In this document: one piece after another, positions 38,500 through 47,871 of the stretch
Layout of the letters: every line of letters starts with the position of its first letter
Numbering within the stretch: position 1 is the stretch's first letter
NCBI GenBank assembly: GCA_947494645.1
Contig: CANLVO010000001.1
Span: 310,001 to 374,000, forward strand
Length of the DNA: 64,000 nucleotides
DNA from: an uncultured Litoreibacter sp.
GTDB lineage: Bacteria > Pseudomonadota > Alphaproteobacteria > Rhodobacterales > Rhodobacteraceae
Direction: 5' to 3'
Made by a program: the position numbers and the translations under genes
Notes under the pieces: generated by a model
Database searches by the model: none
Told to the model about the DNA's origin: nothing
Seen by the model: the letters and a program-made list of their open reading frames with translations, nothing else

Positions 38500-40953
38500 T
38501 CAGTAGGGCACGGCCCAGCGTTTTGGGCTGGTGATTTTCTCAGGCAGTGCGGCGTCGTCGAACAGCCGCTGTGCCTCCTCGGCGAGCAGACGTTCTTCGG
38601 CCAGACCCTTGATCGGCACGCGGCCCACTTCCAGAAACAACGGAGCGGCCAAAGGCGAGACGCGGTCAAGCTCCAGAAGGTCAATGCGGCCCTGGGTGCG
38701 GCGCACCATCTCTTCCACCCGGCCGAAGTCAACGAGCCCTTTCATGGCCTCCTCTCGCGTGATGTCGAGCATCAAGTGATCGGGGTCATATTTGCGCAAC
38801 GTGTCATAAAGAATGTCGGATGAAAACGTCGCCTGCCGCCCGGATTTGCGCGCGCCCCGGGTCATCCGATCAATCAGCGCCCCGATGATGGCGGAGTTGC
38901 GGAAGGTGCGTTTCATCACCGCGTTCCCGGCAAGCCAGGTTTCCAACCCATCGCGCAAATTTTCCATATCAAACAATGGGGTAGGGTCGCGCAGCGGCTC
39001 GAGACCCCAGATCAATGTGGCGTAATCCGTCGCGACAAACCCCAGCGGATCGAGGCCCTGCTGCTCCATCCTTTGGGTTAAAAGCAGGCCCAGCGTCTGC
39101 ATCGCGTTACGCCCGGCAAAGCCGTAGACCACCGTGTTGGCCCGCCCGTCGCGCGGGAAGCTTTCGATCAGCAAACGCCCGGGCTCTGGCAGTTTCGAGC
39201 GCTCTCTTTGCAACTGCAACCAAGCCTGTGTGTGACCCGGCAAATCAGGCCAGCTGTCTTGCTGGAACATGTCGAGGATACGGGTGCTCAGCTGCGTCGA
39301 TGTCGCAAACTTGGTGCCCATGAATGTCGCGATCCGGGGCTTGTCTGAGGGCGAGCGCGTCACCTGCACCGTCATTTCGTTCAGCCCCTCGTACTTCACA
39401 ATCTGGCCGCCAATCAGGAACGTGTCGCCCTGCGAGAGCGTGGCCGCGAACCCCTCTTCGATCTCGCCCAAAGGCGTGCCACCCGCGCCGGGGCCTCGCC
39501 GGGCTTTCAGGCGGACTTTCAGCGTCTCCGTGTCGATGATCGTGCCGAGGTTCATCCGAATTTGCGCAGCAGAACGCGGGTCGCGCAGCTGCCACAGCCC
39601 GTCTCGCTGCACCAGCCGTTGGTATTTGTCATAGGCCCTGAGCGCATAGCCGCCCGTGGCGCAATATTCGAGGCATTCGTCAAATTGTGCGCGGCTCAGT
39701 CTGGCATAGGGCCCGGCAGAGATCACCTCGCGGTAGAGCGCGTCGGCTTCAAACGGGCCTGCGGCGGCGCAGTTGAGGATATGCTGGCACAACATGTCGC
39801 GCGGGCCTGGGCCGCGGGGATCGCCGTCCAGATCATGGGCCAAAGCCGCGTCGAGCGCCGCCTTACACTCGACGATCTCGAAGCGGTTGGCGGGCACCAG
39901 AAGCGCCTTGGAGGGCGCATTATAGCGGTGATTGGCCCGCCCAATGCGCTGCACCAGCCGTTTGACATTCTTGGGTGCGCCGATCTGAATCACCAAATCG
40001 ACATCCCCCCAATCAATGCCGAGATCCAAGCTGCCGGTGCAGACAATCGCTTGCAGCGAGCCCTCAACCATGGCCTGTTCGACCTTCAAGCGCTGCTCCT
40101 TTGCCAAGGCCCCGTGATGGATGCCGATAGGCAAATGTTCCTCATTGGCGAGCCAGAGGTTGTGAAAGAAAATCTCCGCCTGCGCTCGGGTGTTGTGGAA
40201 AATCAGCGTGGTGTTATGGGCGCGTATCTGCTCAAGCACCGCAGGGATCGCGTATTTTCCGCCGCCGCCCGCCCAGGGCGGGGCCTCTTCTGTCTCCAGC
40301 ATCGATATGTCGGGATCAGGGCCGGGGTCGGCCTGTATGATCTGCGTCGGCGCGGGGTGGCAGGCGAGGAAATTGGCAATGCCCAGCGGGTCTTCGACCG
40401 TGGCCGACAATCCGACGCGACGCAGATCGGGGGCCAAGGCCTGCAGCCGTGACAGTGCCAGCATCAGCTGATCGCCGCGTTTGCTTTCGGCCAGCGCGTG
40501 GATTTCATCAACAATGATCCGCTGCACACCTGCAAAGATGCGCGGCGCGTCCTCATAGGTCAAAAGCAGCGCAAGGCTTTCAGGGGTGGTCAGCAGAATA
40601 TGCGGCGGGTCGGCGCGTTGGCGGCGCTTCTGGGTATAGGTGGTGTCGCCGGTGCGGTCCTCGATCCGGATATCAAGGCCAATTTCTTCGACTGGCGCGC
40701 GCAGGTTGCGCTTGATATCGGCGGCCAGCGCCTTGAGCGGCGAGACATAAAGCGTGTGCAGCCCCTGGCGAGGGGCGTCATGCAAGGCGGCAAGTGTCGG
40801 CAGAAACCCGGCCATGGTCTTGCCGCCGCCCGTGGGGGCAATCAGCAGCGCAGCAGGCGCGTCGCTGGCCTCCAGCATGGCACGCTGATGCGGGTGGACC
40901 GTCCAGCCTTTGCGGGCGAACCAGTCAGTGATGGGGGCGGGAAGCTGTGTCAT
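38500..40953 (-). CDS. Lhr-type DEXH helicase, ligase-associated
   Basis: 817 residues, superfamily 2 helicase. Motif I APTGGGKTMAGF, DEIH box IIVDEIHALAE, motif III LSATVEDPLG, and motif VI QRIGRANHRYN. The C-terminal region has the winged-helix and Lhr-core segments (TRILDMFQQDSWPDLPGHTQ, WGLEPLRDPTPLFDMENLRD). It pairs with pdeM. The ligase and exonuclease of the usual set are not in this window. Confidence 0.92.
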   Translation of the reverse strand: MTQLPAPITDWFARKGWTVHPHQRAMLEASDAPAALLIAPTGGGKTMAGFLPTLAALHDAPRQGLHTLYVSPLKALAADIKRNLRAPVEEIGLDIRIEDRTGDTTYTQKRRQRADPPHILLTTPESLALLLTYEDAPRIFAGVQRIIVDEIHALAESKRGDQLMLALSRLQALAPDLRRVGLSATVEDPLGIANFLACHPAPTQIIQADPGPDPDISMLETEEAPPWAGGGGKYAIPAVLEQIRAHNTTLIFHNTRAQAEIFFHNLWLANEEHLPIGIHHGALAKEQRLKVEQAMVEGSLQAIVCTGSLDLGIDWGDVDLVIQIGAPKNVKRLVQRIGRANHRYNAPSKALLVPANRFEIVECKAALDAALAHDLDGDPRGPGPRDMLCQHILNCAAAGPFEADALYREVISAGPYARLSRAQFDECLEYCATGGYALRAYDKYQRLVQRDGLWQLRDPRSAAQIRMNLGTIIDTETLKVRLKARRGPGAGGTPLGEIEEGFAATLSQGDTFLIGGQIVKYEGLNEMTVQVTRSPSDKPRIATFMGTKFATSTQLSTRILDMFQQDSWPDLPGHTQAWLQLQRERSKLPEPGRLLIESFPRDGRANTVVYGFAGRNAMQTLGLLLTQRMEQQGLDPLGFVATDYATLIWGLEPLRDPTPLFDMENLRDGLETWLAGNAVMKRTFRNSAIIGALIDRMTRGARKSGRQATFSSDILYDTLRKYDPDHLMLDITREEAMKGLVDFGRVEEMVRRTQGRIDLLELDRVSPLAAPLFLEVGRVPIKGLAEERLLAEEAQRLFDDAALPEKITSPKRWAVPY

Positions 40954-40987
40954 TCACTCTTAGCTAGCACGCGGGATGCAAGATTTA

Positions 40988-41020
40988 ATGCCTCCGGCGG
41001 GGATATTTTCGAACATGAGA
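40988..41020. repeat. Dispersed intergenic repeat copy
   Basis: TGCCTCCGGCGGGGATATTT followed by TCGAACATGA. It matches the tail of the repeats at 19690 and 36845. Located between the helicase start and the end of the dehydrogenase gene. Confidence 0.5.
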
Positions 41021-41034
41021 AGTCTGGACGCGAC

Positions 41035-41874
41035 CTACGGGCGGGGTTTCAGTTGCCCCACCATCTGAGCCAGCAGTTCCGGCAGCCGGGTATCGGCGCG
41101 CTCCGGGGCTGCGTCCAAGGCGCTTTCCACATCCTTTTTCAGAATGCCCAGCGAGTTTTCTGGCGTATAGCCTTTGCGGGCAAACTCGATCTCCTCAAAG
41201 CCGGAGGCCAGCCAGTTTTGGCCCGAGGAGGTATGGATCAGCGACAAGAGCGCGGCCTCGTCGATCCCCGCCTGATCCGCCCAATCGAGCACCAGCCGGG
41301 TCATAGTGGTGTTGGAGGCGGCGAGCAGATTGTTGAGCACCTTGGCCTGCATCCCCGCGCCATATGGCCCCATGCGGTGGCTATGCGCGCCCATCGCCGC
41401 GAAAAGCGGTGCGCAGCGGTCGAGCACCGCATCGTCGCCACCCAACATAAAGGACAATGTGCCCGCCTTGGCCTTGACCTCCGCCCCTGACATGGGCGCG
41501 TCGATCAGGGTGATCTTGCGGGGTATGCGGTCGCGCAATCCGGCGCTGTAACGCGGGCTCAGCGTCGAGCTGATCACCAGCACCTCCAGCTTTTGTGCGT
41601 TGTCCAGCAGCCCGCCGGGGGCAAAGAGCAGCGTTTCGGTCTGATCAATGTCGCGCACCACCGTCACCGCGATGCGCAAGCCGTCGCAAAACGCGGCGAT
41701 ATCGGTGGTCATATGCGCTGACAGGTCGCCAAACTCGGCAGGGGGACGAATGTCGAGACCCCGCGCATCAAATCCGGCACGCAAAAGGGCGCCCAAAATA
41801 GGCGCCCCCATCGTGCCGCATCCGGCAATGCCGACCGGCTCAGGCTTAGTGAACGATCTCTTCGTCTTTGACAT
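41035..41874 (-). CDS. 3-hydroxyisobutyrate dehydrogenase-like oxidoreductase
   Basis: 279-residue beta-hydroxyacid dehydrogenase. Rossmann motif VGIAGCGTMGAPILGALLRA, DAPMSGAEVKAKAGTLSFML, and the catalytic Lys in GAGMQAKVLNNLLAASNT. Substrate cannot be fixed. Its start lies within the last 29 bases of the AAA ATPase gene, in another frame, so the two are translationally linked on the minus strand. No later start would retain the Rossmann motif. Confidence 0.85.
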   Translation of the reverse strand: MSKTKRSFTKPEPVGIAGCGTMGAPILGALLRAGFDARGLDIRPPAEFGDLSAHMTTDIAAFCDGLRIAVTVVRDIDQTETLLFAPGGLLDNAQKLEVLVISSTLSPRYSAGLRDRIPRKITLIDAPMSGAEVKAKAGTLSFMLGGDDAVLDRCAPLFAAMGAHSHRMGPYGAGMQAKVLNNLLAASNTTMTRLVLDWADQAGIDEAALLSLIHTSSGQNWLASGFEEIEFARKGYTPENSLGILKKDVESALDAAPERADTRLPELLAQMVGQLKPRP

Positions 41875-43159
41875 ACATGTTGGCCCATGCCCGGTCCAAC
41901 AGGTCGGGCGTCATCTTGTTGGGGATGCCCTCATACTCGCAAATGCTGATCATCTGGTCGATCAGAAAGTTGCCGTGATAGTTGGCATACACATTCTCGA
42001 TCGTGGGGTATTTCACCTTCAGCATGTGGATCAAAGTGTCTTCATCCAGCGGCATGTTCTTTTTCTTGGCGACCATGGCGAAGACCTTCAGGAATTCCTC
42101 CTGCGTTGGGCCGTCGATCTTGATCTTGTAGAAAATCCGCCGCAAGGCCGCGCTGTCGAACAGCTTGTTCGGGTGGAAGTTGGTCGAGAACACGACAAGC
42201 GTGTCAAACGGCACTTCGAATTTTTCGCCCGATTGCAGGGCCAGGATGTCGTAGCCCGCTTCCATCGGAACAATCCAGCGGTTGATCAGCGCCTGTGGCG
42301 GTTCTTCCTGACGGCCAAGGTCGTCCACGATGAACACGCCGCCGGTGGCTTTCAATTGCAGCGAGGCCTGATAGGTCCGCGACACCGGGTTGTAGTTCAG
42401 GTCGAGCATGTCGAGCATCAATTCACCACCGGTCATAACGGTGGGACGTTCGCACAGCAGGTAACGCTTGTCATAACGGTTGTCGGTGCGGCGCAGCGAC
42501 GAGCCGCCCACAACCTCTTCCTCCAGCGGAGTATGCACAATCGGGTCAAACAGCGTGATCACCTGACCCGCGTATTCGATGCAATGTGGGATGTAGATCA
42601 CATCACCAAGCGCGTCGCGGATACCGTTCGAGATCGCCGATTTACCGTTGCCGGGAGGGCCATAAAGCAGCACGGAACGGCCAGAGCTGACCGCAGGTCC
42701 AAGATGCTCAAGCAGTTCTTCGGGCAGGATCAGGTGGCCCATATTGGCCAACAGGCTATCGCGCGTGATCTGCACGTTCTTGACCGATTGGTTTTGCACC
42801 TGATCTTTGTACATCTCCAGAGGCACGGGAAGCGCGCCGTAGTATTCCGATTGGCTCAGCGCATCCAAAGCGCGGGCCTTGCCGGCGTCAGACAGCTGAA
42901 ACGCCATTTCCGAGCCGGAACCCGCATGCAATGTACCCTGCGCTTCGACCAGCCGCTGTTCGCGGGCGATCTCGACAAGTTGCTGGGTCAGCGGCAAAGA
43001 CAGGGCAATCGCCTCTGACATCTCGGAGACATGTTCAAGGTTTTTGCGAAAGATCGTCTTCAACAAGATGTCGCGCATCATGACGATGTTCAGACCAGTG
43101 TCTTTCAACGTTTTGGGCGGGGCCGGGGGGATGACCCCTGTGGGAGCGTGCATATTCAT
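41846..43159 (-). CDS. AAA-type ATPase of unknown role
   Basis: About 437 residues. N-terminal 140 residues are helical, then Walker A LLYGPPGNGKSAISNG, Walker B GGVFIVDDLGRQ (Asp-Asp rather than Asp-Glu), sensor VVFSTNFHPNKLFDSAALRR, and a small C-terminal domain. This is a MoxR/ClpX-like chaperone-type arrangement. It is upstream of the Tad locus but separated by the GT-C-like gene on the opposite strand; a role in pilus assembly is only suggested by position. Start at 43159 (MNMHAPTGV) preferred to 43180, both lacking strong ribosome sites. Confidence 0.7.
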   Translation of the reverse strand: MNMHAPTGVIPPAPPKTLKDTGLNIVMMRDILLKTIFRKNLEHVSEMSEAIALSLPLTQQLVEIAREQRLVEAQGTLHAGSGSEMAFQLSDAGKARALDALSQSEYYGALPVPLEMYKDQVQNQSVKNVQITRDSLLANMGHLILPEELLEHLGPAVSSGRSVLLYGPPGNGKSAISNGIRDALGDVIYIPHCIEYAGQVITLFDPIVHTPLEEEVVGGSSLRRTDNRYDKRYLLCERPTVMTGGELMLDMLDLNYNPVSRTYQASLQLKATGGVFIVDDLGRQEEPPQALINRWIVPMEAGYDILALQSGEKFEVPFDTLVVFSTNFHPNKLFDSAALRRIFYKIKIDGPTQEEFLKVFAMVAKKKNMPLDEDTLIHMLKVKYPTIENVYANYHGNFLIDQMISICEYEGIPNKMTPDLLDRAWANMYVKDEEIVH

Positions 43160-43298
43160 AATGCCTGACCTACAGGGCAAATTCGGCTTTTTTTTGACCG
43201 CGTTTACCTTTCAATCGCCCAAGAAACGACAAAAACCGGAGCCGTTTTGTCGCTAGAAAACCGCTATAAGATTAATGAAAAAAGACCGAGGCGCAGAT

Positions 43299-44894
43299 AT
43301 GGAAAGAACGAACGGGGCTCGCCTGTTTCTTTTCCTCACCGGATTGGTGGCCATCCTAAGTGCAGTGACGCTCGCCAAGGGCGGGTTGTTTATCGACCGT
43401 CATGAAGGCGACACGCTTCATTTGACCGATATTTTGCTCCGTATGGGGCAGGGGCAATGGCCGCATCTCGACTTTGTCACCCCTTTGGGCTTTGCGGGCT
43501 TTCTTCCCATGGCGGCGTTCATCAAGGCTGGCTACGGTGTGGGCGCGTCGATTTTGCTGGCGCAGGTCGCAGTTGCCGCAGCGCTTATCCCGGCCACGTG
43601 GTGGGTCGCCCGCACGCGGTTCAACAAACCCTGGGACATGGTCTTTGGTGCCAGCGTGCTGGTCATGGTTCTCGCCATGGTCCACGGAGAGGCGTCGCCC
43701 AATGTCTCCATGTCGATGCATTACAACCGTTGGGCATGGGCCGCGACCTTCCTCGCCGTTCCGCTGGCGATGCTGCCCTCTCGTGGTAAATCTGCCGTTT
43801 TGTTCGACGGCGTCATCATCGGCGGCGCGATGGCCTTCTTCGTGCTCGGCAAGGTGACGTTTGGCGTGGCATTGGCGCCGGGTCTGTTCCTCGCCTTGGC
43901 GCTGCGTGGTGCATGGGCCACGGTCGCGCTCGCTGTAGTTGTGGTCGCGGCGGTGCTGGTCGGGGTCACCGCGACGCTCGGAATGGACTTTTGGGCCGCA
44001 TATATTGGCGATCTGATGCAGGTAAAGAACTCCGGCATTCGTCCGCGGGCCGGGGTGGATTTCCAAACCCTGCTCTTGGCGCCTCGCTTTTTGGTGGGCA
44101 ATCTGGTGCTGGCAGCCTCGATTGTTTTGCTGCGCCGGGGCAAGCATCCTGATCTGGGGCTGGTCCTGGTCGCACTGATGCCGGCCTTCCTCTACATCAC
44201 ATACCAAAACTACGGCAATGATCCGAAGTGGCTGGCGCTGCTTGCGCTGTTGATGGTGACGGTTGGCTGCACGGTGCAGGCCCGGCTGCTGGCTTTGGTC
44301 GCGGCGGCGCTGATCGCGCCCTCGTTCCTGAACATGGCGGTCAGCCCGGTGCGGCATCTGTTGCTCGACAAATCGCAATTCGCCGCCGTCTTCCCCGACG
44401 CGCCGCATACTGACCTGCATGCGCCGGAAAACCGGATGAACCGGGTGCATGAGCGCCACGGCATCACCTTCACCGATCCGCAATTTCAGGCGCTGAACGG
44501 CACCGCAGAGGTCAACCCGGACGTGACCTTCCAAGGAGTTAGCCACCCGGCATGTGTCCAGCAATTGGGTCTGTTCGGCGTGCTGCGCGATGTGGGCCGG
44601 GACCTGCGCCAGTTCGGCTTATCGGGCGAGGCGCAAATCTTCACCACCGACACGTTCAATGCGGTCTGGATGTTTGGAGGCTTCACGCCGCTGCAGGGCG
44701 GGGCCCCTTGGTATTACGGGGATCTGTCAGGCTTTGAAAACGCCGACTATCTGCTGGTGCCAAGCTGCTCCATCACGCCGCGCGCCTTCAAGGCCACGAT
44801 CGAGGATATCAACGAAATCGACGGGCTCACCTTCAAAGAGCTGCGCCGCACAGAGCTCTACACGCTCTACGAAAAGCAGCCCGAGGCTCAGTAG
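43299..44894 (+). CDS. Polytopic membrane protein, probable GT-C glycosyltransferase
   Basis: About 531 residues. First helix near 10-26 is followed by a periplasmic loop with acidic residues, FIDRHEGDTLHLTDILLRMG and PHLDFVTPLG, which is the arrangement of the catalytic loop in GT-C enzymes that use polyprenyl-phosphate sugars. About ten hydrophobic helices follow, then a soluble C-terminal domain of about 170 residues with Cys at HPACVQQLG and PSCSI. Family assignment is moderate; acceptor and donor are unknown. Start at 43299 favoured by GAGGCG; 43275 is an alternative. Convergent with cpaA, overlapping by 7 bases. Confidence 0.55.
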   Translation: MERTNGARLFLFLTGLVAILSAVTLAKGGLFIDRHEGDTLHLTDILLRMGQGQWPHLDFVTPLGFAGFLPMAAFIKAGYGVGASILLAQVAVAAALIPATWWVARTRFNKPWDMVFGASVLVMVLAMVHGEASPNVSMSMHYNRWAWAATFLAVPLAMLPSRGKSAVLFDGVIIGGAMAFFVLGKVTFGVALAPGLFLALALRGAWATVALAVVVVAAVLVGVTATLGMDFWAAYIGDLMQVKNSGIRPRAGVDFQTLLLAPRFLVGNLVLAASIVLLRRGKHPDLGLVLVALMPAFLYITYQNYGNDPKWLALLALLMVTVGCTVQARLLALVAAALIAPSFLNMAVSPVRHLLLDKSQFAAVFPDAPHTDLHAPENRMNRVHERHGITFTDPQFQALNGTAEVNPDVTFQGVSHPACVQQLGLFGVLRDVGRDLRQFGLSGEAQIFTTDTFNAVWMFGGFTPLQGGAPWYYGDLSGFENADYLLVPSCSITPRAFKATIEDINEIDGLTFKELRRTELYTLYEKQPEAQ

Positions 44895-45379
44895 TCGACG
44901 GCTGCGAGGATCAGGTAGACCATCAATGTGCCGGCCAGCGGGTAGCCCATCGGGAACTCCCGCGTCCGCTCCCAGCTTTCCCAGTTCGGGGTCAGCTTGC
45001 GAAACGGGGTGACGCGCGCCAGACGGTGCGTGACAAAGCCCAAAACCACACAAATAGTGAAGATCGCGGCCACGTTGATGCCGTCGGCCAGCAGCACAAA
45101 CGGGGCGGCGGCGGCGGCAAACTTTGCGTCCCCCGCGCCCATGACGCCTGCCAAAGTCAGCACGAAACCCACGACCAGGATCACAACGAAGTGGGTTAGC
45201 TGCCACGCCCATTGCTCAAACGGGAAGACGATCAGCCCGACCACCAGATAGACCACGATCAGGGCCAGCACGGCTTTGTTGGGGATTTTCATGGTGGCGA
45301 GGTCGGACCACGCCACCCACAGGCAGATGGGCACCACGAAGGGCAGAAACCACAGGGCGGCGCTCACAGACAACAGCAT
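44888..45379 (-). CDS. cpaA: Prepilin peptidase of the Tad locus
   Basis: A24 family aspartic peptidase that processes Flp pilins, 163 residues. Catalytic Asp in AWSDLATMKIPNKAVL and in the GAGDAKFAAA (GxGD) motif. It lacks the N-terminal methylase domain, as expected for CpaA/TadV. Last gene in the Tad operon direction, with four to six membrane helices. Confidence 0.92.
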   Translation of the reverse strand: MLLSVSAALWFLPFVVPICLWVAWSDLATMKIPNKAVLALIVVYLVVGLIVFPFEQWAWQLTHFVVILVVGFVLTLAGVMGAGDAKFAAAAAPFVLLADGINVAAIFTICVVLGFVTHRLARVTPFRKLTPNWESWERTREFPMGYPLAGTLMVYLILAAVDY

Positions 45380-45390
45380 GGTGTCGCGCC

Positions 45391-46236
45391 TTAGCTTTCG
45401 AGCTTCTGCAGCGAGCTGACAGCCGCCTCAAAGTGCCGTGGATGCGCCTCGATGGCCTGCGCGAGAAGCGTGCGGCCAGTGTCGGTATCGCCCTGCTTGA
45501 TCGCGGCCAAAGCCATGGTGTGCAGCAGTTGCGCGCGCTCCACCTGCGTCGCCTGGATCAGCGGCAGGGAGTAGTTTTTCTGCGCCGCGCGCGCCAGAAC
45601 CATGTTGTTTTTCGCGGTAAACAAGGTCGGATCATAGGTGATCGCCTCGCCAAACAGCCGCTCGGCGTCACGGTAATCACCGCGTGTCAGCTTGGAATAG
45701 CCCCAGTTGTTGAGGATCGAACCCGGTGAGGTCGTCAGGCCAACGGCGGTTTCGTAGAAACTGTCGGCCTTCTTCCATTCCTGATTGCTGTCGGCAATAA
45801 CCGCTTCCAGCTTGTAGCGCTGAAAGGTTTCGATGGTGGGGGGTACGGCGTCCAAAATGCTCTCGGCGCGTTCCCAGTCACCGGTGCGGATCAGCGCGTC
45901 GGCAAAGCTCATCTGGTCTTCGACCGTGGCCTCTTCATGGGTCGTCACACGTTCCCAGATCACCGCACCTTCCGTGGCGCGTTTGGCGCGGACCAGTGAG
46001 GTCGCAAGGCCACGCTGTACGTCAATGCGGTCGGGCTCTTCGGCCAAGGTGCGTTGGAAGTAGGACACCGCCTCGTTCGGGTCGGCGGCCGTCAACATGA
46101 TATCGTTGAGGTTGCTCTCGTCGATCACATTCACGCCTTTCAGCGCGCGCGACACGTCGGCGTTCTCAGACTTTTCACAAGCGGAAAGGGCCAGTGCACC
46201 TGAAATGCACAGCGTAATAAGTTTGGTCTGGCGCAT
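45391..46236 (-). CDS. TPR lipoprotein (TadD-like)
   Basis: 281 residues with a lipoprotein signal (lipobox LSAC at residues 17-20) followed by TPR-type helix pairs, e.g. EAVSYFQRTLAEEPDRIDVQ and DAERLFGEAITYDPTLFTAK. Tad loci usually have one TadD pilotin-type lipoprotein that aids secretin assembly. This is the second such gene here, 57 bp downstream of the shorter one. Confidence 0.8.
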   Translation of the reverse strand: MRQTKLITLCISGALALSACEKSENADVSRALKGVNVIDESNLNDIMLTAADPNEAVSYFQRTLAEEPDRIDVQRGLATSLVRAKRATEGAVIWERVTTHEEATVEDQMSFADALIRTGDWERAESILDAVPPTIETFQRYKLEAVIADSNQEWKKADSFYETAVGLTTSPGSILNNWGYSKLTRGDYRDAERLFGEAITYDPTLFTAKNNMVLARAAQKNYSLPLIQATQVERAQLLHTMALAAIKQGDTDTGRTLLAQAIEAHPRHFEAAVSSLQKLES

Positions 46237-46292
46237 GGGGTGCGTCCTCTGCTGCTCTCAATACGTCCCATGATTCTCAGGTCGTTGGCAGA

Positions 46293-46871
46293 TCAGGGTG
46301 TCGACAGTATCAGATACTGTCCCCTGCCACGGCGGACCAGGTCAAAGGCTTCGTCGTTGTTTTCAGCAGTGTAGGCGGGGTTTTTAACTTTTGCGAGGGC
46401 GCGCCGCAAGTTTTCCCGGATTTCGTCAGAATTGCCACTATCGAGCGCAAAGGCGGTCTGAAACACCCGCGCGGCCTCTGCGGGTTTTTGCCGTTCCATC
46501 AAGACCACGCCCAGATTGTTCCATGCAGGCACAAAGGACTGGTCTTCTTTGATCGCCCGCCTGAGCAGCGTTTCGGCCTGTCCCAATCGGCCCAAATGCA
46601 AATTGGCCGAGCCCAGAGCCGACAAAACATCCACCGTGGTGCCCGTGTCACCCGCCGCGCGGAGATAGGCTTTCAACGCCAGCTCATATTCGCCCGCGGC
46701 CATCAGCCGGTGCCCGACAATCAGCCCGTCGACAGATTGGCCGCGTGTCACGGCACCCGATGGCGCAAAAGGATCAGCCCCCGGGCCGACCGCAAGGTCG
46801 GCACCCGAGGGCTTGGGCTCGCATGCGGCGAGAGCTGTTAGGATCAGCGCGGTCCCCACCACATGTTTCAA
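46293..46871 (-). CDS. tadD: TPR lipoprotein TadD
   Basis: 192 residues. Lipobox LAAC near residue 16, then three TPR-like units (GEYELALKAYLRAAGDTGTT, GRLGQAETLLRRAIKEDQSF, KPAEAARVFQTAFALDSGNS). By position directly after tadC it is the TadD candidate, a putative outer-membrane pilotin for the CpaC secretin. Confidence 0.8.
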   Translation of the reverse strand: MKHVVGTALILTALAACEPKPSGADLAVGPGADPFAPSGAVTRGQSVDGLIVGHRLMAAGEYELALKAYLRAAGDTGTTVDVLSALGSANLHLGRLGQAETLLRRAIKEDQSFVPAWNNLGVVLMERQKPAEAARVFQTAFALDSGNSDEIRENLRRALAKVKNPAYTAENNDEAFDLVRRGRGQYLILSTP

Positions 46872-46874
46872 AGC

Positions 46875-47858
46875 TTACAAACCACCACCATTGAGGTTGA
46901 CGTAGATGTCGTAGATCGACGGCCCGATCAGGATAATCATCAAGGGCGGAACAGTAAACATCATGGTGCCAAGGGTTAGCTTGGTGGGCAAGACGTTTGC
47001 CTTCTCTTCGGCCCGCATCACGCGTTTGTCACGCATTTCCGAGGCGTAGACCCGCAGCGCTTCGGCAATCGAGGTACCAAAGCTCGCCGATTGGATCATC
47101 ACGGTCACAAAGCTCGACACATCCGGCACGCCTGCGCGTTCTGACATGTCTTTCAAAACGGTGATCCGGTCCTTACCGGCCTTCATCTCATGGGCGACGA
47201 TCTCGAACTCGTCGGCCAGTGCGGGGTAGCCCGCACGAATTTCCATCGCCACGCGGATGATGGCTTGGTCCAGTGACTGGCCCGCTTCAACGCAAACCAG
47301 CATCAGGTCAAGCGCGTCGGGAAAGCCTGCCTCGATCTGTTCAATGCGTTCCTGACGGCGGCGCTCGATCCAGTATTTCGGCAGGTAGTACCCCGCACAG
47401 CCCGGCAGGATGATCGACAAGATCATGTTGCGGGTCGTAATTTCGTCGCCTGCAAGGAACAGGGCGTAGATCATGCCAAGCGTCAAGAACAGCATGCCCA
47501 GCGCAAATTGCATGAAGTGGAAGGTGCGCACGGCCGACTTTTGCTTGTAGCCCGCCTGCAGCAGCTTCAGCTTCATGCCGTCCAGCTGCTCTTGGTCTTC
47601 GGGTTCAAGGAACTTGGCGTATTTGTCCAGCTTGTCCGTGCCCGCTTTGCGGCGCAACGCGGCGGCTTCCGGGTTGCCCGGGTTGGTGGTGCGGCCCCGT
47701 TGGGCGTCGGCTTTCAGCCGGTCCATCGGGTCCTTTTGCTTTTTCAGCATGACCGGCAAGGTCAGCAGGACGAGGATCAGGCCCAAGAACCCGACAGCAA
47801 TCACCGGGCCCAGCGGGCCCAGCAGGTCGACAAGCATTGTGTTGAGTTGCTCAATCAT
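46875..47858 (-). CDS. tadC: Tad inner-membrane platform protein TadC
   Basis: T2SF-domain protein of 327 residues. Hydrophobic helices near the N terminus, in the middle (FMQFALGMLFLTLGMIYALF) and at the C terminus; the T2SF core includes FPDALDLMLVCVEAGQSLDQ. With TadB forms the platform driven by CpaF. Immediately follows tadB. Confidence 0.92.
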   Translation of the reverse strand: MIEQLNTMLVDLLGPLGPVIAVGFLGLILVLLTLPVMLKKQKDPMDRLKADAQRGRTTNPGNPEAAALRRKAGTDKLDKYAKFLEPEDQEQLDGMKLKLLQAGYKQKSAVRTFHFMQFALGMLFLTLGMIYALFLAGDEITTRNMILSIILPGCAGYYLPKYWIERRRQERIEQIEAGFPDALDLMLVCVEAGQSLDQAIIRVAMEIRAGYPALADEFEIVAHEMKAGKDRITVLKDMSERAGVPDVSSFVTVMIQSASFGTSIAEALRVYASEMRDKRVMRAEEKANVLPTKLTLGTMMFTVPPLMIILIGPSIYDIYVNLNGGGL

Positions 47859-47871
47859 GGCCGAAGGCCCC

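Noticed and set aside
41648-43018. Long plus-strand open frame opposite the AAA ATPase
   Set aside because: Composition is His/Gln/Arg-rich without any motif, while the minus strand shows Walker A, Walker B and sensor motifs in order.
43356-44564. Long minus-strand open frame opposite the GT-C-like gene
   Set aside because: Arg/Gln/His-rich shadow; the plus strand shows regular membrane helices.
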